Under the pieces are notes generated by a model that was not told the origin of the DNA, ran no database searches, and saw only the letters and a program-made list of their open reading frames with translations. The translations under genes were made by a program, and so were the position numbers. This document shows, piece after piece, positions 54,673 to 64,000 of a DNA stretch of 64,000 nucleotides. Origin of the DNA: Gyrodactylus bullatarudis (taxonomy: Eukaryota > Platyhelminthes > Monogenea > Gyrodactylidea > Gyrodactylidae); assembly GCA_012064415.1 (NCBI GenBank), contig SSNU01000096.1, positions 535,439 through 599,438 on the forward strand, written 5' to 3'. The first letter of the stretch is position 1. Each line of letters begins with the position of its first letter.

Positions 54673-56935
54673 TTTCGGACGTATTTGAGAAAATACGTGA
54701 ATTATTCAATCGGAAAAATCTATCCTGCCGGTTCCCTGAACAGAAAAAACTTCTTCGTGAAATATTATCTTCTAATTCTAAACTTTATCACTCTTATGGC
54801 CAGTTGAAGTTTTATCGTGAATGTCTTGAAAGGAACCAATACCGAGAAGAAATTCAGATTATTGAAGAGAGGACCCAGATTCTATTGAATTTTATTGCTA
54901 ACAAATTGGTACTTATGGAGATTGATACTGATTTTAATAATGCTTTGCTACGATTCTTTGTTGAATCAAGAGAATCTATAAAAAACCATAAGTACGATGA
55001 ACTATTCAAAGAATTTGGAAAAAGTCTTCGTTTTCATGAAAAAGGAATCTTCAACTTCACTGATATTGAGTTATCTAAGGAGCAGAAGGAGATTCTATCA
55101 CTCCTAATTTTTGTATTCCGAAGCGGAAAAATGAATTTGAAGACAAAGCGGCTTTTGAACGTTTAATGTATGAACTAGGATTAACTAAGAATTGCAAAGA
55201 CAATTCAAATACAGAAAAGTTTAAAATTGATCTTTTAACTATTTATAAAAGTTTTGATCGAAAACCTCTAAGATCTAGTTTACTTACTGAGAAGCATTTT
55301 GTAGCATTAAAAGAACTGAAATCTAATGAAAACATTTTTCTTACCAAACCTGATAAAGGGAAGGGAATAGTTATAATGTATAAGGATGATTACTATAGAG
55401 CAGGTTTCGATTTTCTCTCGGATGAGAGTATATTTGTTAATACTGGGAGGGATAGAACAACATATTATAAAGAAATGGAATCCATGGAACGATCCATGTA
55501 TAAGATAGCTAAGGGATTATTTGATAGGAATATAATCTCTGATAAAACCAGAAATTCTATAGCAATGAAGCACACAAGGATGTCAAGATTATATCTACAT
55601 CCGAAGACACATAAGATTATAGATAATGTAATTCCTGAAGTTTTTCCGATTCGGCCGATCTTGGATATGTTGACATGTCCGCAACATAATTTAGCAAAAT
55701 GGCTTTTTGGTGTCTTAAAGCCTATACATAATTACTATACTAAATATGTTGTTAAAGATACTTTTTCATTTGTAGATAGAGTAAAAGATTTAAATATAGG
55801 TTCAAATGAAATGGTTTCATTAGATGTAAGTTCATTATTTCCTAGTATACCTATAGAGGAGACTCTTACTATCATCAAAGCTTTCATAAATGAACATGAG
55901 GGTTTTGAAATGCAAAGTAATGAGATTGCGTCTCTCATTAGAATCTGCTGTACTAATGTCCCATCGTCATTTCAAAACAAAGTGTTTATTCAGAAAGATG
56001 GGATAGCTATGGGATCACCTCTTAGTCCTCCTTTAGCTGATATCTTTTTAGGTTGGTTAGAAATGAATAAGATGTCAGAAACTATCAATACTTTCACTGA
56101 TGTTTACATTAGATATGTCGATGAAACCTGATGTATCAATAGATGATTTTTTCTTCAAGATGAACTCATTTCATCTGAATATTAAATTTACTATGGAAAG
56201 AGAATCTAATGGTATTTTGAGTTTCTTAGACGTCAAGCTAACCAGAAAAGAAGATGGATCAATTTTAAGAAATATTTATAAGAAGAGGACTGATAACGGG
56301 AAGTATTTTCATTATGCTAGTTTCAGTCCTATATATCATAAAACTGGCTTAGTAATTGGTCTAGGGAAGAGGATAAGAAGAATCGCAAGTCCTGAGGAAT
56401 GGACAAATGAAAAAGAGAATTCGAAGTCATGTTTGATGGAAAATGGTTATCCGGCTAAATTTGTGGACAAATTCATCAATCAACCTACGGTTAGAGATGA
56501 TGTTGTCGAAACAGAAGAGGTGGATAAAATTACTACATTCATGAAGCTTAACTTCAAAGGAGATGGTTTCAGTAATGATATAAGAAGAAGACTTAATAAT
56601 CTCATCAATCAAAATTATAATAATATACAATTGAAAATTGTATTTAAAACACAGAGATTGTTCAGTTTGATTCATAAGGATTTACTCAAGCCTGAAGAGA
56701 AGACTCTATTAGTTTATCAGTTCCAGTGTGATTGTGGAGCTTCGTACATTTCAAAATTGTAAATTATTATTTTCATTCAATTATTTAACTCTTATCATTT
56801 TTAAAGTGATACCACTGATGATCCTTTAAGAAATACGTATTCGGTGTTAATATATCTTTTATTTCTATCTTAATATGATTTTAAGTGGATTTTCGGACGT
56901 GTTTGAGAAATTACATGAATTATTCAATCAAAAAA
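54668..56935 (+). mobile_element. Penelope-like retroelement, nearly full length but defective (PLE-6)
   Basis: Three frames cover one polyprotein: 54668-55105, then 55106-56125 (one-base shift near 55100), then 56126-56760. Visible in order: an N-terminal helical region; TKPDKGKGIVIMYKDDYY; MSRLYLHPKTHK; RT motif A (SLDVSSLFPSIP); motif B (AMGSPLSPPLADIF); motif C; IKFTMERESNGILSFLDVKL; MENGYPAKFVDKFINQP; then FQCDCGASYI of the GIY-YIG domain. Motif C is damaged: RYVDE replaces RYVDD and about 16 bases after it are missing. The GIY-YIG endonuclease is cut off at its first strand. Sequence of the 5' end (TCGGACG...GAATTATTCAATC) recurs at 56893-56933, giving PLE terminal repeats. The element cannot move by itself. 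Confidence 0.93.
56811..56851 (+). ncRNA. hammerhead-like relic in PLE-6 terminal repeat
   Basis: CTGATGA (56816-56822), an 8-nt spacer, GAAA (56831-56834), then ATA-CG-TAT, a possible three-pair stem III, and ATACC upstream able to pair with GGTGT downstream (one wobble) as stem I. Stem II cannot form from TCCTTTAA. The layout equals that of PLE-1 and, more decayed, PLE-4. Confidence 0.45.
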
Positions 56936-57712
56936 ACTAAAATAGATAAATATTTTAATGTGTGGAATAGTTTTCATCAAATATTTTTTTGTCATAAATA
57001 CAGAAAATATCTTGGTTTTATAAGTTTTATGGTCATAATTGGTTTTCTTATTGTGCCCTCTTTTAATTCTAAATTTCCTTAATATATTCTTCAGATCATG
57101 AAAGTGGGTCTCATGATTCCAAAAATATCTAGATCAACTTCGATTTCTTGATGAAAAATACCATCTTTATACTAACTAGGTGTATATTCATAGATTTAGT
57201 TAAAGAATATATTTTGATGCCAGAGTCAATTAAAAATTTCATAATTGAAAATTGATTGCCCAACTTGGTCTAAAATATGTATATTAGATTTTATTGACAC
57301 AACTTTTCATCGTGTATTATTTGATTTCATGATGCAATGATATGCACACATCTTTTTGTGTGAATTTTCTTACCTCACATTTTCATTGGGGATATTGGGG
57401 AAATGGACCTCTATCTAATTCATACCATAGGTAAACACATTTAACGTGTAAAATGAAATGTACGCACGCACATAATTTTAAATTGACTGAATTTTAATTA
57501 ACTTCGAATCAACAATTGTAAATACAGCTGAAACAATTGAAGATTTGACGGAGGGAGTCAAATAATAGTGGTGGTATGTTGGTCAAACTGAAAAATTGTT
57601 TATCTATCATTCATCTCAAAATATTTTCCTTAATAATTATTAGAGAGAGAGGTAGAATTACAACTGTATTCTCTTCGAACAACTTTTCCTAAAGCTATTT
57701 AATTAAATAGGA
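56936..57712. other. no gene; foldback end fragment
   Basis: A right-arm piece of the foldback family (GATTTCTTGATGAAAAATAC...ACTAACTAGGTGTA) lies at about 57090-57185. The rest is unrecognised AT-rich DNA. Confidence 0.4.
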
Positions 57713-58428
57713 GTAAAGCATGTTGACATGAAGATGAGAATTTACTATTTTTACAAAAAACCCAATGGTTTTCTCCGGATTCAAAGAAAAAAATAATTTT
57801 TTAAATTCTAAAACGGAATGAGCTAATAAGATGTGGATGTTCGGAAAAAATTCAATCTGACCAAAATTAGGCCGTTTTTCGAATTTTGAAAATGCACCAA
57901 ATTTCCACCTTTTGAACCCAAAATTTTATCGATTTCGATTATTCGAAGCAGTTAAGCGACGATATTTGGGATCAACGTTAGATAAAGAATTCGAATTTAG
58001 CCATAGAGATAGCGAATAACTTACTGTTTCCAAGAATAAGTTAGATTTCCAGATTTTGGATAATTTACCTTGGTGATAATCGACAAGTTCAAATGGTTCG
58101 ATCTCCCACAGTAATGACGAACTTCAGTGAACTTCTGCAGAAGAATTCGAATTCTGTATCTAACGTTGATCCCAAATATCGTCGCTTAACTGCTTCGAAT
58201 CATAGAAATCGATAAAAATTTTAGGTTCAAAAGGTGAAACAGTGAAAATTTGGTGCTTTTTCAAAATTCGAAAAACAGTCTAATTTTAATAATTTTTTTC
58301 GGAATTTTTTCAAACATCCACATCTTATTAGCTCATTCCGTTTTAGAATTTAAAAAATTATTTTTTCCTTTGAATCCGGAGAAAACTATTGGCTTTTTTG
58401 TAAAAATTCTCATCTTCAAGTCAATAGG
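57713..58428. mobile_element. foldback element (copy 4, distinct subfamily)
   Basis: Left end CATGTTGACATGAAGATGAG; right end CTCATCTTCAAGTCAATAG. Arms of about 300 bp pair well through GCAGTTAAGCGACGATATTT (about 57945) and its complement (about 58175). The same arm sequence occurs alone at 13.37-13.64 kb. Confidence 0.87.
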
Positions 58429-58520
58429 TCTCAATTTTTTCATCAAGAAATCGAATTTGATCAAGAATTTTTTTGGAATCTAGATCATGAGGCCCACTTT
58501 CACGGTATGAAGAATGTCGA
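58429..58520. mobile_element. foldback family, left-arm fragment
   Basis: TTTCATCAAGAAATCGAATT then GATCATGAGGCCCACTTTCA, abutting the previous element. Confidence 0.6.
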
Positions 58521-61200
58521 TTTAGGGTCAAATTTCCATTTTTTTGAATTGAAGAGCTGAGAAATCTATTATTTGTAATAAAGCTCGATAGATTTCATCG
58601 AGTAATAAAAAATATCAAGTGTAGCAAATTGGCATATTTTTTTCATTGAAGATTCCATTTATTTTCCAGATATTTTCACTTACATCAACTTAAAGAGTTT
58701 GTAAATTATAAATCTCAATCATTCGAGTATTTTTCTGAGTTAAGAGTTTTTCCCCTATGTTAGTGATTCTCTACACTGAACAGTGAGAGAATAAATTACT
58801 CAAAATTCTCTCAGAATGATGCTATGTTAAAATATTTATGCAGAATGCAAAAAATATTTTGACAAACGACAAATAATTATTTTTGACTATTATCTCGAAA
58901 AAAAGCAAAAACATTAGCTGTATTTGACACATTTTTCAATTTTCTATGTCAAAATTATTAGTTTCCCCCATTTCTGTGTACTTATAGATTTTCTTCCTGT
59001 ATTATGAGCAGTCTTTGTCAAAGACTCTGCCAGGTACAGTCAAACAACAAAGATTTTTTTTCCTTCACACATATTTTACATTGAAAATTGAGTAATCAAT
59101 AAAGTATTCCCATAGAGAGAAAAGTTACTCAATCTGTTAATTTGTGAACATTTGGGAAAGCATATAGTTGAAACGAGGGTTGAACAGAAATGCATTTCAT
59201 TCAAATTAGCTATGATTTACCCGTACATTTTTTTCTAAATTACGACAAGATTTTTTCCCCTGCCCATAATATTAATAATCTCAACACCACATTCAAAATT
59301 TAGAAATAGTTTTTTTAAATTAGTTAGTTGTCACTAATATAGTTTTAGTGGGGGGAGAGGGTGATTGATAGTCGTTGTGGAGTCGTGAAGGTATACAAGA
59401 ATAAAATTCAAATGAATATTCATAAAGAAATCGTAGAAAGCCCGTATATACAAGTTAACAAAAAAGATTAATACACAACTCAAGTAAATTAAAATTAATT
59501 GTATTAGGAAATCTATTCTTAACGAAAGAAAATTCTCATTAACTCGTGGCTTGAATTTAGTTTTTTCTGTACAATTCATTCAAAAAGAGTGGTAGTAAGT
59601 GGGGTGGAGAGGGCATTAGATTTATTCTTGATATGTGAGTGGAAAATCAAGGCGAGTTCAAACCCATTCCACTGTGAAAAACAGCTGAAAACATCTATTG
59701 ATAGTATAAAAATCCTTTTTTTCACGCTACACTCTCAAATATGAGGGTGTTAGATTGAAAGAGGAAGAGGAAAACTTGTTGAATAAATGCCCAAGTGGAT
59801 GAAATTTCAGGTGTCCATGTTTCACTTGTTATACTAATAACAAGATATTTTTTCGTCATATCACCAAGCACTGCAGAAACATTGATTACTCAATAGTATT
59901 TTTAATTTTATTTGATCTTGATAAATTTGACGTAGTAAAAAATAGAATCTTGAGAGAACTAATTTAAAGTAGACCTATTGAATTTTTGTTTATTTTAATC
60001 TAGTAAGGAATTTTAATTTACAAAAATCCCAAAAACAATACCAAGAAATTTTGAACAAAACAAACTTGATCGGCTCTCCTTCAATATTCTTTAGTTTTTA
60101 TAGCACTCTTATTTTCACGGATGAGAGTTGAAATTCTTCAGGTGTTCGTATGTATGGCTTGTTATAGAGAATATTTGCAACTCATTCAAAATACTAATAG
60201 GAAAGATTAGTTCTTTACATGTATAAATTGGGAGAACTTATAGTATAAATTTAACATGCAATAAAATAAGTATAAAAGTTGTTTTGTGTTATCCACGTAC
60301 TGTGTGATAAAAAGAATATAGATGCCTAGCCCCTTCTCGTATAATATATAACTACTCCACTTGTCTGTGAATAAGCATTTATAATTCATGTTATACGTTG
60401 AGGGGAACACTCGTCTGTGTAAAAGAATTATACCCATTTTATTATTATTGTATCAGACTTGAAGGAAATGACCGCCATCCTACTCTTTTAGTTAGCTCAA
60501 GATAACAGGTATAGAGGAGCTTTTAAAGATAGATTAGCAATTGTTTCTTTTCTCGATGGAATTATATGATGGTTCCTGTATTTGGCATTTACATTTTTTT
60601 CAAATAAAAAAAATAATATTAGTGAGCTTACAAGAGTCTGTCCGACTCTCTTCTAAAGAAATTTATACAAAACAAAAGTTGGAATATATTTATCGGCTTT
60701 AAATGTCCAATTTTACTGTTACATTGAATAAATCTTAAATATGCCCTGTTTATATTCTGTTCCATGGGCCATGATAAGAAAATTATGCAAATTTAGTCTC
60801 CGGACTTGTACAGTGTCCAGTGAAAGATGGCATTCAATGATAAAACAAAAAAAGTCATTCGAGGTAAGATAAAGTGGACTCAAAAGTTAGATAGACATTT
60901 GACATACTCAAATGAGTCCTACTAGCTCATATTATTCAGTTAATTTGGCCAAGATTTTTAATTCAAATTGACAGAACGCTACTTGTGGACAAAATGAAAT
61001 GAGTGGTTTTTGGATATATGCAAATTATCACACCAACTAATACTTGAATCAAGTGGTACCAAATGCGTTAGGTATAGAGAGATCTAAACCTAATACTGTA
61101 TCTATTTTACTGGGCAATAATAATGTTTTGCAGAATTGAAATTTTGTTTGGACTGCACTAAAATTCAACCAGATTCTCACCAAATTCTTAGAAAAATCTC
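58521..61200. other. 2.7-kb stretch with no recognisable gene
   Basis: AT-rich; short open frames have no family or splice support. No RNA gene recognised. Confidence 0.35.
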
Positions 61201-61665
61201 AAGCTAGTTGATATCCAGATGAGAATTTACTATTTTTACATAAAAATCTCGGGAAAAAAATTCAACCTGACCAAATTTCCACAATTTCAACTGTTGAACT
61301 CAAATTTTTTTTTATCGATTTCGAGGATTTGAAGGAGTTAAATACTAATACTTGGAATCAAAACAAAAGAAAGAATTCGAATTTAGCCTTGGAATTTCTT
61401 TTTTTCAAGAAAATTTTCAACCTAATAATTTTCCTTGATGAAATCGAAAAATTCAAATTGTTTGAATAAAGACGAATTTCTGTTAACTTCTTTTGGCGAA
61501 TTCGAACTCTTCGTCTAATGATGATTTTAAATATCTTCAGCATCAATAAGCATTTTGAGTTCAGAAGTTGAAAAAGTGGAAATTCTGTGCTATTTCGGAG
61601 TGAAATATTCTGTATTTAGTAAAAGGAGTAATTTCTCATTGTAGATTCTCTGCATGCCAATTAGG
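61201..61665. mobile_element. foldback element (copy 5, degraded)
   Basis: GCTAGTTGATATCCAGATGA at the left; TTCTCTGCATGCCAATTAGG at the right. Arms pair imperfectly (TTTTATCGATTTCGAGGATT against the right-arm complement). Confidence 0.6.
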
Positions 61666-64000
61666 TTTATTTTTTATATTCTCTTTGGTATTTATGACCA
61701 TGTGAAAAAAATTTTTTTCGATCATGCTAAACTTTGATCTCAAGCTAAAGAATAAAAAAAAGTATTTTCACTACTGTGAAAATATTTTATTTATAATGCC
61801 AAAGGTCAATGAATACTACGCCATTTTCTTTGCTAAGAAGAGGTCATGAAATAAATAAAGTTTAATAATGATTATTATTGCAATGTTCGCCTCTCTTTTA
61901 TATTTCGCCATCAAAATACCCGGGAAATTCATGTATATATATACTCACTTTTAAACACTCTTCTCAAATTGTGGCCAGATGACTATTAAAATATTTATAA
62001 CCATGTAATTTTTGCGTGAAAGTAACATGACGATATGATGGTATATAAAAATTACCAGCGTTAAGTTAATTTGAATTTTTATTACCCATTACATGTTTTA
62101 CTCAATGATCAACTCTTCAAAGTTTTCTATAATCTGGATAGTTTCGTGAATTCCTTAACAGAGATTTTATTGCATGATTTAAACATTCCAAATAAATTCA
62201 TGATTTCATTGAACGCGTCTAAAATAAATTCTGGCATATTTTCCAATCAATATGAAGGAACTTTTGGTTTTTTTGTCTTAATAAATGTTGATGACTTATT
62301 CATTTTTATCACTTATTGAGTAATTTTCAAAAAAAAACATTTTAACTAAATGGCGACTCATCCAGCCACATGATACTTTTATTAGCTTCAATTTGTAATG
62401 ACTTTTTTCATTTATTTAGAATAAAAAATTGTTTTTGTAAAAATACTCCATTTATCTTCTTTCCCATTTTTATAAACAGTGTTAACTATCCATCATGAGT
62501 GTTAAAACATACCCTCAATTTAAGAGAAAAAACTTTTCACATTTCAGACATGACTACTTTTTACAACTTTCCATTTCGATATAAACAAAAGTCATTTTAA
62601 AAGTTTATTTTAGAAATGTTTGTCAGATTTTTACAACTAGGAGGAAAAAATCTAATTTGGAATAAAATAATAATAATTTTCAGTCCACTTCGATGTGGAC
62701 TCCTGGAGGAATTTAAATTCAGGATTATTGCAGATAAAGATGCTGTCCATTATCATTAAATCATGAATTTGGTACTTCCATCTTCATTATGCTCAAATTA
62801 ATCCCTCTCACGAAAAAAGGAGTCACTTTTTATTGACACCCAATCTGTCCTCCACCCCCTTGTACTGTATTTACTAAAACAAGAAATTTTCTTCCTATTT
62901 TTTTCCTGTAAGAAAGATTAGTGAAAATGAATTTCCTAATGCAAATTTTTATCATCAAAAAGGTAGGATTGCTTATTAGTTTGGCCCCCAACTTTCTTAC
63001 TTGTATGTGGATTGTAATTCATATTCTAATTGCCCACATTTATCTTTGATTTTCATTCTGCTACATTGACTTTCGCCACATAAAAATCTGTTGTTGGCTT
63101 TAGAAGAAAAGATTAAAACTTTTCACATGGAAATTATCACGCTCTGGTTAGTGATACTGCTTTTTTGCATAGGCTAACGAATCCTTTTCTGGCATTCATA
63201 TTTCTCTTCCAAAGTTTGAAGAGGAAATCGCTTTGATTTCTTGAAAATTATTCTTGATTTTTGCATCTCACAGAAGCAAAGCATTTTTTCCCAAAATCAC
63301 CCATCAATTTCTACACATTTTACATTCTTTCCCATTTAGGAATTGAAAGTGAAACTACATTCATTATTCACACTAAAATAAAATAGGAAATTCGTTTTAC
63401 TCAAAAAATTCAGAAATCATAGAGGGAAAACGAAGAGAATCGGGGGGAGTGAGCGATGTTTTTGAGTTGAAATAAATAAAATTATTAGGTGTGAGTATAT
63501 TCAACGTTTTTTCCAGCTAGAAAAATTCCCTCGTGGGAATAATTTCGTATGTACAAAATCTAGTATTTTTCGATTCAATGAGAAAATTTTCCCATGTAAT
63601 TACAAATTTTTACAAGATTTTGGACGCAATATAAAATTTTTGTATTTTGAAAGAGAATATTCTTACAAATTGTGTTCGATATTTCAATCAAATTTTCCTA
63701 AGCAAAGTTTTTTATATCACATGACTGTATTAAGAAAATGTTTCGGAAATCCTAGCAATGCAGATTCTAAAGAATTCCAAATATGAAAAATGTAACCGTT
63801 TTTTAATAGCTTATGGGCTCATAGAATATCATCTAGCTTCAGATCGGATCATCTCCAGAAATGTGAAAATGAAAAAATACTACAATTTATGTTTTACTTC
63901 TGGAGATTTCCCAAGAGTATCGTTGCTGGTGAAGCGATAAATGTTTCTTCTCTAAATTTTCACATATCTCCATCTCGTTCAGGTGTTGAGACTATGAAAA
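61666..64000. other. no recognisable gene to window end
   Basis: AT-rich. An 82-codon frame at 62071-62319 and a 60-codon frame at 63758-63940 are open but resemble no family and lack splice support; not called as genes. Confidence 0.35.

Noticed and set aside
55735..55938. Minus-strand frames over the PLE copies
   Set aside because: Shadows of the reverse-transcriptase frame.
62071..62319. 82-codon plus-strand frame
   Set aside because: Phe/Leu/Asn-rich as expected of AT-rich random sequence; no motif or splice support.

Overview
The window looks like AT-rich nuclear DNA from a multicellular animal. It has spliced genes with signal peptides, C-type lectin-like and PDZ domains, Penelope-like retroelements (PLEs), piggyBac, hAT and Ginger-like relics, and many long-inverted-repeat (foldback) elements. 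An arthropod, possibly a crustacean, would fit this mix, but I see no marker that fixes the lineage. No bacterial features are present.

Layout. (1) 0.7-11 kb, minus strand: three tandem paralogues (A, B, C), each predicted to encode a secreted protein with a short C-type lectin-like domain (CTLD) followed by a Thr/Pro mucin-like repeat tail. PLE fragments lie between A and B. (2) 11-18.5 kb: mostly non-coding, with small inverted-repeat elements and a hAT relic. (3) 18.5-30.3 kb, plus strand: exons of one multi-PDZ scaffold gene of the INAD/PATJ/MPDZ type, with at least four PDZ domains. Its large introns hold piggyBac relics, a Ginger-like element, foldback elements and a hammerhead-ribozyme-like sequence. 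A possible 3' end lies in a perfect 723-bp tandem duplication at 30.6-32.0 kb. (4) 38.6-39.1 kb, minus strand: a fourth, compact and complete secreted CTLD gene (D) with a QPD motif and no mucin tail. (5) 39-64 kb: gene-poor, with two large PLE copies (42.6-44.6 kb minus, 54.7-56.9 kb plus), more foldback elements and a tRNA-like/hammerhead-like SINE candidate near 47.3 kb.

How they relate. A, B and C share an intron position, phase and (B, C) an almost identical promoter block, so they are a recently amplified family. D shares the first intron position and phase but has an extra 63-nt exon flanked by introns of the same phase, so A-C can be explained by loss of that exon plus fusion to a repeat tail. 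The lectin-family introns inferred here are only 27-39 nt, and three introns of the PDZ gene are 52-60 nt, while other introns of that gene run to several kb because of transposon insertions. All gene models are inferred from reading frames, splice consensus and family resemblance; no transcript or database search was available.
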